This document shows positions 33,744 through 43,134 of a DNA stretch of 64,000 nt, one piece after another (the first letter of the stretch is position 1; each line of letters starts with the position of its first letter). The position numbers and the translations under genes are program-made. The notes beneath the pieces were generated by a model. That model searched no databases. It saw nothing but the letters and a program-made list of their open reading frames with translations, and was not told where the DNA came from. The DNA is from PALSA-188 sp963720075 (GTDB taxonomy: Bacteria > Acidobacteriota > Terriglobia > Terriglobales > Acidobacteriaceae), in assembly GCA_963720075.1 (NCBI GenBank), contig CAVREG010000019.1, positions 1,364,001-1,428,000 of the forward strand, read 5' to 3'.

Positions 33744-34235
33744 ATGGACGAGTCCCGCAAACAGGTTGCAATTGCCGCAGGCGCAGGTGCGTTGTTGCTA
33801 TTGATCTTCTTTGGGTATTTGATCCATCTGAATGGCGAAGGCCCGGTGCTCTCACGGTCGGAAGATCGCGATCCGCTTTCTGGAGTCCCAAACTCTATTT
33901 CGCTGAATCCATTGCGGAATCGCACATCGGAGCATGTCGCCGCGAAATATCTGCGGACGATGCGCGACGGCAACTGCCAATCGCAATTGGCAGATATGGA
34001 AAAGGATTACCGAAGAAAATATGCAAACTTTATCTGCGAGTCGGAGAAGGAACACCCATTGATGTCATGGACACTCGTGGATTGGGAAGATCAGCCTCCG
34101 CTCAGGATCTTGCAGTATCGCGGCAAGCGGTTTAGCGATGCCTCGCGAAATGGCAGCTACGAAGAGTTACTCTCCCTGACCCTGTCCAAACAAAATGGGG
34201 GCTGGGCTGTGACTAAATACGACGCTATGTACTGA
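33744..34235 (+). CDS. Membrane-anchored hypothetical protein
   Basis: The 163 residues have a short basic start, one membrane segment (about 8-28, VAIAAGAGALLLLIFFGYLI) and an exported domain with two cysteines (about Cys78 and Cys98) that could form a disulfide. I recognise no family. The domain is in the size range of small periplasmic NTF2-like folds, but this is not supported by motifs. It converges with the VanZ-like gene, eight bases apart. Confidence 0.6.
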   Translation: MDESRKQVAIAAGAGALLLLIFFGYLIHLNGEGPVLSRSEDRDPLSGVPNSISLNPLRNRTSEHVAAKYLRTMRDGNCQSQLADMEKDYRRKYANFICESEKEHPLMSWTLVDWEDQPPLRILQYRGKRFSDASRNGSYEELLSLTLSKQNGGWAVTKYDAMY

Positions 34236-34243
34236 ACGCTCTG

Positions 34244-34735
34244 TCACGAGATCGAAATTGCGGTTTTCTCGAACGATTCTCGCCGTCTTCTCTTTAACAG
34301 CAGGAAGATCACGATCTGCGCCGTGAAGGCCGCGGAACTGTCGAGAATCACATCGCGGACGGTTCCGGTGCGTGAGGGAATGAATGTCTGATGCCACTCG
34401 TCTAAGGTGGCAACCAGAGCCGTCATCAAGAAGGAAACAGTTGCCCAACGCATGACCCACTGGGTGGCGCCGGCGACCGGCAGGGTCGCTTTCCACGCTC
34501 GAAACAAAAGGCAGCTTAGGGTGAAATATCCTACAAAATGGCCGGTCTTGCGAATGTAGTGATGCCATACTTCGAAGCGGACTGGATCCAATCCCAGCAA
34601 GAAGTGCAGGACAGGATACAAAATGCGGCTGGTATGATCGGCGGAAAGATAGTCGGTTGATTCGAACGTGATAATGCACAGCCAGATGATGGCTGGGATC
34701 CACGCCTTCCAGATTTGGCGCGCCGAGTCTTTCAA
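34244..34735 (-). CDS. VanZ-family membrane protein
   Basis: Four hydrophobic segments in 163 residues and the VanZ signature pair: RKTGHFVGYFTLSCLLF (about 61-77) and DEWHQTFIPSRTGTVRDVILDSSAA (about 112-136). VanZ homologues confer low-level teicoplanin resistance in some species, but most members are uncharacterised. It starts ten bases after guaB ends, on the same strand. Confidence 0.88.
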   Translation of the reverse strand: MKDSARQIWKAWIPAIIWLCIITFESTDYLSADHTSRILYPVLHFLLGLDPVRFEVWHHYIRKTGHFVGYFTLSCLLFRAWKATLPVAGATQWVMRWATVSFLMTALVATLDEWHQTFIPSRTGTVRDVILDSSAAFTAQIVIFLLLKRRRRESFEKTAISIS

Positions 34736-34744
34736 TGACTGGTT

Positions 34745-36250
34745 TTATTCCGCGGCATAGTTCGGAGCTTCGCGCGTGATCATGACATCGTGGACATGGC
34801 TTTCGCGCAGGCCAGCCACGCTGATGCGAACGAAACGCGTCTTGTGCAGCAACTCGGAAATGGTAGAGCATCCGCAATATCCCATGCCCGATTTCAGGCC
34901 GCCGACCATCTGATGAACGATCATTGAGACTGAACCGCGATAAGGAACGCGGCCCTCAACGCCTTCAGGCACAAGCTTCGGCATACGGTTCGGTTCTTCG
35001 CCCGTGCCGGAGATGGCGGCCGATGCTTCTCCTTCTACGTTCTGAAAATAACGTTCGCTGGACCCCGCCGCCATTGCGCCCAATGATCCCATACCACGAT
35101 AGGATTTGAATGTGCGTCCTTGATAAAGAATTAATTCGCCGGGGCTTTCGTCGGTTCCGGCAAACATGGACCCGATCATCACTGCGCTTGCGCCTGCCGC
35201 CAGGGCTTTGGTAATGTCGCCCGAAAATTTTATGCCGCCGTCGGCAATGATTGGAATGTTCGCGTCCTTGGTAGCGCGGTGAGCTTCGGCGATGGCGGTA
35301 ATCTGCGGCACGCCAGCTCCGGTGACAACGCGGGTGGTGCAAATCGAGCCTGGACCTATGCCAACTTTGATGCCATCGGCGCCGGCCTTCGCGAGTTCGC
35401 ACGCACCGTCGAAGGTGGCAACGTTGCCGGCAATAAGTTCCACTTCCGGCAACTTCGCCTTTATGGAGCGGATAGCGTCCAGTACGCGGCTGGAGTGGCC
35501 GTGGGCGCTGTCAATTGCCAGCAGATCGGCTTTGGTGGCGGCCAATTCCTGGGCGCGTTCCAGGAAATCCCCGGTCGCGCCGATTGCGGCGCCCACGCGT
35601 AAACGCCCGTGAGAATCCTTCGCTGCGTTCGGATATTTCAATTTCTTCTGAATATCTTTGACGGTGATCAAGCCTTTCAAGTTGTAGTGGTCATCTACAA
35701 CCAGCAATTTCTCGACGCGGTGCTCATGCAGAATTTTCTCTGCGTCCTCCAACGTCGTGCCAACGGCGACCGTAATCAAATTTTCCTTGGTCATTACGCG
35801 GCTTATGGGAATGTCGAAACGCGTTTCGAAACGAAGATCGCGATTGGTGAGGATTCCAACCAGCTTTTTATTCTTAGTGATTGGCACGCCCGAAATCTTG
35901 TACTTGCGCATGACTTCGAGGGCGTCGGAAACCTTGTCGTCCGGGGACATCGTGACCGGGTCAACAATCATGCCGCTTTCGGAGCGCTTCACTTTGTCCA
36001 CTTCGTTGGCTTGCTGTTCGATGGTCAGGTTCCGGTGAATGATTCCCAGTCCGCCCTGCTGCGCCAGGGCAATCGCCATATGCGATTCGGTGACCGTATC
36101 CATTGCGGCGCTAACGATTGGAATGTTCAAGCGGATATTCCGAGTGAGCTGAGTTTGCGTATTGGCGAGAGCAGGAACGACGTCAGAGCGGGCGGGCAAG
36201 AGCAACACGTCGTCGAAGGTAAGCGCTTCGGGAACTGGGAAATGAATCAT
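34745..36250 (-). CDS. guaB: Inosine-5'-monophosphate dehydrogenase
   Basis: Oxidises IMP to XMP, the committed step to GMP. The 501 residues form a TIM barrel interrupted by two CBS domains (about 92-205). The catalytic Cys is in GIGPGSICTTRVVTGAGVPQ (near 310), and the flap follows in the YRGMGSLGAM region. Length and motifs are canonical. The downstream VanZ gene may be co-transcribed. Confidence 0.97.
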   Translation of the reverse strand: MIHFPVPEALTFDDVLLLPARSDVVPALANTQTQLTRNIRLNIPIVSAAMDTVTESHMAIALAQQGGLGIIHRNLTIEQQANEVDKVKRSESGMIVDPVTMSPDDKVSDALEVMRKYKISGVPITKNKKLVGILTNRDLRFETRFDIPISRVMTKENLITVAVGTTLEDAEKILHEHRVEKLLVVDDHYNLKGLITVKDIQKKLKYPNAAKDSHGRLRVGAAIGATGDFLERAQELAATKADLLAIDSAHGHSSRVLDAIRSIKAKLPEVELIAGNVATFDGACELAKAGADGIKVGIGPGSICTTRVVTGAGVPQITAIAEAHRATKDANIPIIADGGIKFSGDITKALAAGASAVMIGSMFAGTDESPGELILYQGRTFKSYRGMGSLGAMAAGSSERYFQNVEGEASAAISGTGEEPNRMPKLVPEGVEGRVPYRGSVSMIVHQMVGGLKSGMGYCGCSTISELLHKTRFVRISVAGLRESHVHDVMITREAPNYAAE

Positions 36251-36334
36251 AAGTTTCTCGGGGAACGAAATACTCCTTCATTCTAATGCCTGATAAGGGC
36301 TGAGCGGCGACGGCGATTTGAAACCCGCCCCGGC

Positions 36335-36811
36335 TTACTTGGTCGCATCGGTATCGGCTTCTCGGGGAAACGACTTGAACTCAACTGGCTGCGATTCGGA
36401 CGTGGTCTTTTTATCACTCCCGATTTTATTTTGTGTGAGCGTTCCTTTTAGCAGGTAGTACGCCTCGTCCGCGGGCGTCTTGCCTTCGCCGCGCTCTATA
36501 GTTCCTTTGAATTCGTAAGAAATATTCTGGACGATTTTAGTCGTGAAAGAAAGATTCTTGCCGTCCATTTTCCCTTGCTTGAAGAAGTGCTCAACGAAGG
36601 TCTTCTGATCGCCGCCGGCATCGCTATAACGAGATACCAAACCAGTGACTGTTCCGTTATCCTCGACCGTGAGTTGCACGAATTCACCGTCCTGAAGGAA
36701 GGTATACATGCCGGAGTAATCGGGCGCAGCCGACTTAGTGCCGCTCATGTTGGGGGCTTGGCCTGCCATTGACCCGACGAACATCAGCGAAATAATTAAG
36801 AGTTTCTTCAT
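36335..36811 (-). CDS. Secreted hypothetical protein
   Basis: From the ATG at 36809-36811 it has 158 residues beginning MKKLLIISLMFVGSMAGQAP, a typical signal peptide with a cut near residue 18. The mature part looks beta-rich (YSGMYTFLQDGEFVQLTVEDNG). It has no cysteine and no recognised domain. The longer reading from 36907 would bury the signal peptide. It is monocistronic by spacing. Confidence 0.7.
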   Translation of the reverse strand: MKKLLIISLMFVGSMAGQAPNMSGTKSAAPDYSGMYTFLQDGEFVQLTVEDNGTVTGLVSRYSDAGGDQKTFVEHFFKQGKMDGKNLSFTTKIVQNISYEFKGTIERGEGKTPADEAYYLLKGTLTQNKIGSDKKTTSESQPVEFKSFPREADTDATK

Positions 36812-36850
36812 ATACTCCCTAATATCTAAAGCGCGTGTTTGCGCTATTGC

Positions 36851-36957
36851 CTTAGTTTGAACAAATTCCCTATACCGCCCTCGCGTGTATCGGCATTTAT
36901 TGCTCATGTGTAGCGCATACCAGCTACGCGCGAGATCCTTCGCAGGCTCAGGATGAC
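36851..36957. repeat. Interspersed repeat related to the element at 53,045
   Basis: The left part (AGTTTGAACAAAT, from 36854) and the right part (ATTGCTCATGTG..TAGCGC..ACGCGCGAGATCCTTCGCAGGCTCAGGATGAC) match the corresponding parts of the 53,045-53,208 element. The second terminal repeat is not recognisable here, so it looks truncated or decayed. Confidence 0.6.
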
Positions 36958-37013
36958 TCCTCAGTTAGAGTTCTAATTTAGCCGTCAACTGTCGGCGCGC
37001 TAACTGATTTCCG

Positions 37014-38279
37014 TCAACCATTGACGCCCGCCAGTGTCAATAGAGCAAGCATTATCCGCTTAAGACCGAGTTCGCGTCCATTGCAATCAAACCATTCTTG
37101 CAGAGTGTGTGCGCCGCCGCCGCTGCCTCCTCCGCCAATGGCAATTGCTTCACGGCCGAGGGATAGCGGAATGTTGGCGTCCGTAGATGCGCGTTGCACA
37201 GTGGCCACGTTGCCAAGTTCGGCATCCACGGCTCGAATCACATGAAGAATACGAGCATTGGAATCCAAATCTCCGGCGGGGCGGTTGCCAATCGCAATCA
37301 CTTCAAAACTCAATCCGTAAGGAGCCTTTTGCTGCGAGCCGCGCCTTTCTATATTTTGGCACTCTTCGTCTATGGCGGTTGTGATGCTGTTTCGCAGGGC
37401 CGCTTCGAGCCTTTCCATTTCGGACGCCGAAGAAGAGCGGATATCAACTCGCATGCTGGCAGATTCTGGAATGGAATTCACCGAAGTGCCTCCGCGAATA
37501 ACCCCAATGTTAAAAGTCGTTTTTGGGGAAGCAGGAACGCTAATCTGGGTAAACAAATGAATGGATCGAGCCAGTACTGGAATGGGATTTGCGGTGCCGA
37601 AATCGCTCCAGGAGTGTCCTCCCGGCCCGCGAATGATAACTTCAAAGCGACGGCTTCCTAACGCTTCCGACACGATGGTATCGCAGCCTGCGCCGTCGAG
37701 CACCAGGCTAAAAGCGATGGAGTCTTTACACGGCGAATCGGAGAAGATGTGGCGCATACCACGAAGGTCCCCTTCTCCCTCCTCGCCGACATTCCCCACG
37801 AATAGAATTGACGATTGGGCAGAAATGCTGACGGATTTTAGCGCGCCCGCGATCCCGAGCAGGGCCGTTACTCCCGCGCCATTATCGGAAACGCCCGGTC
37901 CGTAGATCCGGCTCCCTTCCTTGCGGATGTTCAGCGGCGTACCCGCCGGAAATACGGTATCAATGTGCGCGCTGATGGTGATGCATTGCTTGCTTGATCC
38001 CGTACGCAGCCCTAGAACATTTCCAACTTCATCGGTGTGCACATCTTCGAGGCCAAGTTCACGGAAGCGATGGGCGAGCCATTCCGCGCGCGCGGATTCT
38101 CCGAAAGGAGGAGCGGGAATCTTTGCCAACTCAACCTGCCAGTCGCAGAGCTCCGATTCGTGAACGCGAAACCATTCAAAAGCCGAACGCACGTGCCGCA
38201 GGGCCAGAAGGCTGACAATTTCCGCGCCAACTTCCGGCGCAACGTCTGGCGGTTCGGGATCGGGCTTTACAGGCGCCAT
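37014..38279 (-). CDS. M20/M28-type zinc aminopeptidase-like hydrolase
   Basis: Metallopeptidase of 421 residues from the ATG at 38277-38279, which has AGGA seven bases upstream; a further ATG ten codons earlier lies in a hairpin (GGCGGG / CCCGCC). Metal-site residues are visible: SAHIDTVFP (His, Asp), VSDNGAGV (bridging Asp), GEEGEGDLRG (catalytic Glu pair), and a late His in GGAHTLQEWF. The middle has the dimerisation domain with GPGGHSWSDFG. The sequence resembles PepT/M20 family dipeptidases; exact substrate unknown. Confidence 0.85.
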   Translation of the reverse strand: MAPVKPDPEPPDVAPEVGAEIVSLLALRHVRSAFEWFRVHESELCDWQVELAKIPAPPFGESARAEWLAHRFRELGLEDVHTDEVGNVLGLRTGSSKQCITISAHIDTVFPAGTPLNIRKEGSRIYGPGVSDNGAGVTALLGIAGALKSVSISAQSSILFVGNVGEEGEGDLRGMRHIFSDSPCKDSIAFSLVLDGAGCDTIVSEALGSRRFEVIIRGPGGHSWSDFGTANPIPVLARSIHLFTQISVPASPKTTFNIGVIRGGTSVNSIPESASMRVDIRSSSASEMERLEAALRNSITTAIDEECQNIERRGSQQKAPYGLSFEVIAIGNRPAGDLDSNARILHVIRAVDAELGNVATVQRASTDANIPLSLGREAIAIGGGGSGGGAHTLQEWFDCNGRELGLKRIMLALLTLAGVNG

Positions 38280-38397
38280 CGCTATCCTACGGCGGGTCTG
38301 TCCCGCCATTTCATTAGAGTTAATTGCAGCAACTCCGCGAACTTAGCTGCATCTAAACTTTAGACGAAGTTTTGCCTTCTTGTTAGTCTATAACCTC

Positions 38398-39231
38398 ATG
38401 AAATTAACTATCCGGCTCGGCTTGCTGGCGTCTGCGGCGCTGTTTCTTTCTCTTAATGTTTTCGGGCAGGAAGGGCCGCTGAATTCCGCCCAGCCTGCCA
38501 ATATCACTCCAGACCAAATCATTCAGCGCTTCGCCGCCAAGGAAAAGGAATTCAAAGAGGCTCGCGAGCAGTACACGTACAGGCAGTCCGTCACTGTGCA
38601 AACGCTCGATGGTGACACGGTGACGGGAGAGTACAAGGAAGTCTTCGATGTGGCTTACGATGACAAGGGCCGCCACCTCGAAAACGTAGTATTTGCGCCG
38701 GAGTCAACGCTTGACAATGGCGGGATATCAATGTCGCCGGAAGACCTGGATGATATTCGCCACCGGCTTCCGTTTGTGTTGACCTCGGATGAGGTCGGGG
38801 AATATGACATTCTCTACGTGGGACAACAGCAGGAGGACGAACTCCACTGTTACGTTTTCGACATTGCGCCAAAGAAAATCGAAGGCAAGAAGCGATACTT
38901 TCAGGGACGGGTATGGGTGGATGATCACGATTTCCAAATCGTAAAAACGTTTGGGAAGACAGTCCCCGACATCCGCCACAAAAACAATGAGAATCTCTTT
39001 CCCAAGTTCACCACCTGGCGGCAGCAGGTTGATGATAAATATTGGTTTCCTGCCTATACCAAAGCGGACGACATTCTCCATTTCAAGGTGGGTGCTATAG
39101 GGGATGTTCACATCCGCGAGATCATTAAATACGAGGACTACAAGAGATTCGGGGCTAATACAAAGATCACATACCAGGGGAAGGAAATACCGAAGCCTGA
39201 TCAGAACCCGTCGGGCCAGCCGCAGAAATAG
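38398..39231 (+). CDS. Secreted protein with LolA-like features
   Basis: From the ATG at 38398 it has 277 residues: signal peptide MKLTIRLGLLASAALFLSLN with a cut after about residue 23 (VFGQ), then a beta-rich domain. Stretches such as QGRVWVDDHDFQIVKTFGK and KYWFPAYTKADD resemble outer-membrane lipoprotein-sorting-like proteins that are abundant in acidobacteria. Function is not established. It is divergent from the peptidase gene with a 118-base gap. Confidence 0.7.
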   Translation: MKLTIRLGLLASAALFLSLNVFGQEGPLNSAQPANITPDQIIQRFAAKEKEFKEAREQYTYRQSVTVQTLDGDTVTGEYKEVFDVAYDDKGRHLENVVFAPESTLDNGGISMSPEDLDDIRHRLPFVLTSDEVGEYDILYVGQQQEDELHCYVFDIAPKKIEGKKRYFQGRVWVDDHDFQIVKTFGKTVPDIRHKNNENLFPKFTTWRQQVDDKYWFPAYTKADDILHFKVGAIGDVHIREIIKYEDYKRFGANTKITYQGKEIPKPDQNPSGQPQK

Positions 39232-39269
39232 CAGAGACGCCCCTTAGGCAGGTTCGACCTTGTCAGAAT

Positions 39270-39872
39270 TCAATAGAACAAATACTTCCGCCACTTATCG
39301 TCGGAGCGGCCGATTAATCGCATGATGTGGCGGCTGGTGTGAAGATTGAATGCGCGGGGTTCACGCATCAGCTTCATTCCGGCTTCCATCGGAAAGTGGT
39401 TCCCCTTGCGGCGATTGCAGGGATGGCAGCAGGCCACAAGGTTTTCCCATGTGGACGCCCCTCCCCTCGACCGAGGAATGACGTGATCGAGAGTGAGTTC
39501 TCCCGCAGGCAGAAGTTCGCTGCAATACTGGCAGGTGTTGCGATCTCGCAGCAGAATATTCTTGCGCGAGAGGGCCCGCGTCTGATGGGGAATGCGCCGA
39601 TATTCCAGCAGACGGATTACGGACGGAACGCGAATTGCCAATCGAGCCGCATGCAGAAAATGTCCATTTTCCTCTTCAGTCATCGCCACGCCCTTCAGCA
39701 CCAGCACAATGGCGCGGCGGGCGGCGCACACGTTGATCGGCTCATAAGACGTGTTCAGGACGAGGACGGGCGCGTGCAGCGCGTGGCCGTTGCCTTCCGG
39801 CGGAGGTTCCAGAATTACCGCCGGAATAATTGATGTCCGGGTAGCTGCCGAATTGTTCCACTTTCCTGACAT
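39270..39872 (-). CDS. HNH endonuclease family protein
   Basis: Predicted nuclease of 200 residues (from the ATG at 39872). The HNH/McrA module has zinc cysteines in CQYCSELL, the catalytic LDHVIPRSRGGASTWENLVACC, and CHPCNRRKG. The N-terminal part (VLVLNTSYEPINVCAARRAIVLVLKG) is the typical lead-in of the widely conserved bacterial single-copy HNH protein. A start at 39956 overlapping comF is possible. Such proteins are chromosomal and not tied to a restriction system here. Confidence 0.87.
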   Translation of the reverse strand: MSGKWNNSAATRTSIIPAVILEPPPEGNGHALHAPVLVLNTSYEPINVCAARRAIVLVLKGVAMTEEENGHFLHAARLAIRVPSVIRLLEYRRIPHQTRALSRKNILLRDRNTCQYCSELLPAGELTLDHVIPRSRGGASTWENLVACCHPCNRRKGNHFPMEAGMKLMREPRAFNLHTSRHIMRLIGRSDDKWRKYLFY

Positions 39873-39924
39873 GCCTTCTGCTCTATGATTTCGCGTTTGT
39901 CGTTTTCGCTCGCCGTTTACGCGT

Positions 39925-40974
39925 TTACCCCGCCATTGCTGCTGGAATTCTCTCAAGTCCTTCGTCTATTTGTCCGCTCTTCTTCAAGGTTCGCGCGACC
40001 GTTGCGACCCAAACTTTCTTCGCGCCGGCGCGCCGCAAAACACGGGCACATTCGGAAGCGGTAGTGCCGGTGGTCAAAACGTCATCTACCAGGAGAACTT
40101 CGCGGCCCAAAACGATCTCGGGGTTGGTGACGACAAATGCGCCGCGAAGGTTTTCTCGCCGCTGATTTTGGGTAAGTCCTATTTGCGATTCGGTAATCCG
40201 CCGCCGTTTCAGCAAATGCGTGTTGAGTTCAAATCGTTGTCCAACTGCATGTTTCAATGCAGTGCGTGCTATCAATTCGGCCTGATTGAATCCGCGTTCG
40301 CGGGACTTCGATGAATGCAAGGGAACGGGGATAAGTAGAAGCGGAGGGCCTTCGAAAAGCGTCTGCTCCGTCCATTGACCCTGCATCCTTCTGATAGCCG
40401 CCGCAAGCTTCTCGCCCAGTACCCCTGCCGCTGGCAACACCTTGTCATATTTCAGCAGGTGGATGAGGTCGCGCAGTTGAGTGTCGTAGCTTCCGTATGC
40501 GGAAGCCGCCGCATAGGAGGGCGCTTCGGTTCGGCACATCTCGCAAATGTCTTCATCTGACTCTGACATTGATCGCGCATGCGATAGCCGCTCGCCGCAA
40601 ATGGCGCAGAGTTTTCCTTCCATCGGCCGTATTGCAGAAACACATTCATCGCAGACGGGTAACCGGGAGATGTTAGTCAGGAAGGCATGACAGAGGCGGC
40701 ACTCAGAAGGAAAAATCGTAGCGAACAGGCTTTCGGCGATGCCGCGAAGCCAGGATGCAGGCAGCCTCTCCCTCGCTACAGTGTTGGTTGCGATAGCTCG
40801 CTTTAGGTCGCCGCTACTGCTGAAGACGAACCTCCCTCGTCCTGTAAGGTTGCCGCGGAGGGTACTGTCGGACGCGCCGTGTATCAGTATAGCGGTGCGC
40901 GATTTTACGCGCAACGGATCGGCTAGGCGGGTGAGGTCGGTGTCTCGTTCCGGGGACTGACCTCGATGTAACAT
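39925..40974 (-). CDS. ComF-family phosphoribosyltransferase-like protein
   Basis: Homologue of the DNA-uptake protein ComF/GntX, 349 residues. It has a zinc-finger region (about 92-148: CRLC, CDEC, CAICG, CEMC) and a PRTase domain with IPVPLHSSKSRERGFNQAELIA and the PRPP loop VLLVDDVLTTGTT. The first ~85 residues are not typical of ComF, but no in-frame ATG, GTG or TTG offers a shorter start. The ATG lies six bases from that of divergent tilS. Confidence 0.85.
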   Translation of the reverse strand: MLHRGQSPERDTDLTRLADPLRVKSRTAILIHGASDSTLRGNLTGRGRFVFSSSGDLKRAIATNTVARERLPASWLRGIAESLFATIFPSECRLCHAFLTNISRLPVCDECVSAIRPMEGKLCAICGERLSHARSMSESDEDICEMCRTEAPSYAAASAYGSYDTQLRDLIHLLKYDKVLPAAGVLGEKLAAAIRRMQGQWTEQTLFEGPPLLLIPVPLHSSKSRERGFNQAELIARTALKHAVGQRFELNTHLLKRRRITESQIGLTQNQRRENLRGAFVVTNPEIVLGREVLLVDDVLTTGTTASECARVLRRAGAKKVWVATVARTLKKSGQIDEGLERIPAAMAG

Positions 40975-40980
40975 AAAGGG

Positions 40981-42408
40981 ATGCGGAAATTGGCGGAAAC
41001 CGTCTTCACGTTCATTTCCTGTGAAAAGCTCCTTCAGCCTGGAGATCGCGTCGGCGTGGCTGTTTCTGGTGGGGCTGATTCGGTTGCGCTGCTGCGCTTA
41101 ATGCTGGAGTTGCGCAGCGAAATCGGCATTCTGCTATGGGTGGCTCATTTCAATCATAAGCTGCGAGGCGATGAGTCTGAGGCGGACGAGAGTTTTGTGC
41201 GGGACTTGTCAAAGCGACATGGATTGGAATTCCTATGCTCCAGCGGTGATGTAGCCCACCACGCGAAAGAAAAGCATTCGAGCCTGGAGGCTGCGGCGCG
41301 GGAATTGCGTTACGCATTTTTTTTGGATGTGATGCGAGATGCTAGATTGAACCGGATCGCGACCGCCCATACGCTGGACGATCAGGCAGAAACAGTGTTG
41401 TTGAAGATCGCGCGAGGTGCGGGGACCCGGGGCCTTGCGGGAATCTACCCAAAGTTGGCCGTGAATCAATCATCCTCTGGTGAACCTCATGATCTTGCGG
41501 CGGGTCAACTGATCATCCGTCCCTTGCTGGGAGTTTGCCGACGCGATGTTGAGTTATATCTCCGAGATCTCGGTCAGCCTTGGCGGGAGGACAGGAGCAA
41601 TCGCGATCTCCGCCATTCACGCAACGTAGTTCGTCATGGGATTCTTCCGCGGCTTGAACGTAATCTTAACCCTGCAGTCCGCGAAGCATTGGGGGAAACG
41701 GCTGAAATTGCGCGTGCCGAAGAAGAGTATTGGAATGAGAGGATGACGAGGTTGCTGCCGAACGCTCTGAAATCTTTCACTCCCCGCGCTGGGGCAATGC
41801 TAGATGGTCCCCTCCTGACGGCGCAACCCAAGGCAGTTCAAAGGCGGTTAATCAGGGCGTTGGCCGAGTCATTAGGCTTCGAGCTTGAGTTCAAGCATGT
41901 GGAGCAGGTCCTGCGATTAGCGCTCGATTTTCACGGTCACCAATCCATTGTTCTCCCGGGAGGCTGGATGGTAAGTCGAAGCGCTGACGGAATCCGGTTT
42001 CAGCTTTCGCACTCAGCGGCGAGTGGTGAATACGAGTACAGACTGTCAATTCCGGGACGAATTGAAGTTCCAGAGGCAGGTAGGCTGATCGAAGCCGTGG
42101 TGGTTCGGCCCGGGTTGGAATCAGCGTATAATCCCGATCATGCTATTGATGCCGCTTTCGTCGGGAGAGAATTGCAGGTAAGAAATTGGCGGCCTGGAGA
42201 CCGGTTTTGGCCGGGCCACAGCAAGTCCCCTAAAAAAATTAAGGAGTTGCTGCAAGAACGGCACGTAACAGGGATGGACAGGAAGCGCGTACCCGTTGTA
42301 GTGAGTGGAACTGAGGTGGTTTGGGTGCAGGGTTTGCCCGCCCCGACGGCACTGCGGCACCGGGACCCGAAACGGGAAGCCATTGTTATTCTGGACTCGG
42401 AGATCTGA
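40981..42408 (+). CDS. tilS: tRNA(Ile)-lysidine synthase
   Basis: Converts C34 of tRNA-Ile(CAU) to lysidine using ATP and lysine. The 475 residues begin with the PP-loop domain (VAVSGGADSVALL near 28), then HFNHKLRGDESEADE, HTLDDQAETVLLKIARGAG and RPLL, followed by the TilS substrate-binding and C-terminal domains (NWRPGDRFWPGHSKSPKKIKELLQ). It opens the tilS-hpt-ftsH group, an order shared with Bacillus. Confidence 0.96.
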   Translation: MRKLAETVFTFISCEKLLQPGDRVGVAVSGGADSVALLRLMLELRSEIGILLWVAHFNHKLRGDESEADESFVRDLSKRHGLEFLCSSGDVAHHAKEKHSSLEAAARELRYAFFLDVMRDARLNRIATAHTLDDQAETVLLKIARGAGTRGLAGIYPKLAVNQSSSGEPHDLAAGQLIIRPLLGVCRRDVELYLRDLGQPWREDRSNRDLRHSRNVVRHGILPRLERNLNPAVREALGETAEIARAEEEYWNERMTRLLPNALKSFTPRAGAMLDGPLLTAQPKAVQRRLIRALAESLGFELEFKHVEQVLRLALDFHGHQSIVLPGGWMVSRSADGIRFQLSHSAASGEYEYRLSIPGRIEVPEAGRLIEAVVVRPGLESAYNPDHAIDAAFVGRELQVRNWRPGDRFWPGHSKSPKKIKELLQERHVTGMDRKRVPVVVSGTEVVWVQGLPAPTALRHRDPKREAIVILDSEI

Positions 42409-42428
42409 AAGCGAAGATTAGCGTTCCC

Positions 42429-42968
42429 ATGAATCAAGAGGCCAAGACCGAGCAAGTGCAATCCGTGATCGCGGCTGAACAGATTCAGAAGCGCGTCCGC
42501 GAGATGGCACGGCAAATCTCAGATGACTATCAGGGCAAGACTCTGCACGTGCTCGCGGTTCTCGAAAATGGATTCATGTTCGTTGCGGATTTAGTTCGCT
42601 CGCTTGAAGTCCCGCTCATTTGCCAATTCATTAAGCCTACGTATCACCGCCAGCAAGACGGCGGTCGCGGAGAATGGCTGGAAATATTTTTCAGCCACGA
42701 ACCAGACATCCGCGGGCAACACATATTGGTGGTCGAAGGTCTGGTACATTCTGGCGTCACCACCGACTTCCTCATGAGTGATTTGCGAGCCCGCGGGGCG
42801 GCGTCAGTGAAACTCGCGACCCTGCTGGACCGCCAATCGGCACGCCGCGTGCAGTTACAGCCGGACTATTTCGGCTTTCTTGTGGATGACGCATTCCTGA
42901 TAGGGTACGGGTTGGGATCTGCCGAACAGACGGCGCGAAACCTATCGTATTTGGCGGTTGCGAGCTAA
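42429..42968 (+). CDS. hpt: Hypoxanthine phosphoribosyltransferase homologue with altered active site
   Basis: From the ATG at 42429, 179 residues align with Hpt over the whole length: YQGKTLHVLAVLENGFMFVADL, VKLATLLDRQSARR and DAFLIGYGLGSAEQTARNL. However the PRPP loop reads VVEGLVHSG where active enzymes have (I/V)EDI(I/V)D(T/S)G. The second acidic residue and the catalytic Asp are therefore replaced by Gly and His. The early PPi loop is LENG rather than LKG. It lies in the conserved tilS-hpt-ftsH order, 20 bases after tilS. Catalytic activity is doubtful; a regulatory or scaffolding role is possible. Confidence 0.8.
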   Translation: MNQEAKTEQVQSVIAAEQIQKRVREMARQISDDYQGKTLHVLAVLENGFMFVADLVRSLEVPLICQFIKPTYHRQQDGGRGEWLEIFFSHEPDIRGQHILVVEGLVHSGVTTDFLMSDLRARGAASVKLATLLDRQSARRVQLQPDYFGFLVDDAFLIGYGLGSAEQTARNLSYLAVAS

Positions 42969-43134
42969 AGCCTGCACTAATGACTTTGGTTACTCGTGCC
43001 AGAGCATTCTTTATTTCTTCAAGAAGCGTTAGAATTGAGTCTGGGAATTTTCCTATCCAAAATCTTCCCACCGCATCTAAACAAATGAGCTTTCCGGACG
43101 ATTTGGAACGGAGCCCAATTTTAGGAGTCATTAG

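Noticed and set aside
34167..34877. 236-codon minus-strand frame across VanZ and the end of guaB
   Set aside because: It is a shadow spanning two well-supported genes in other frames.
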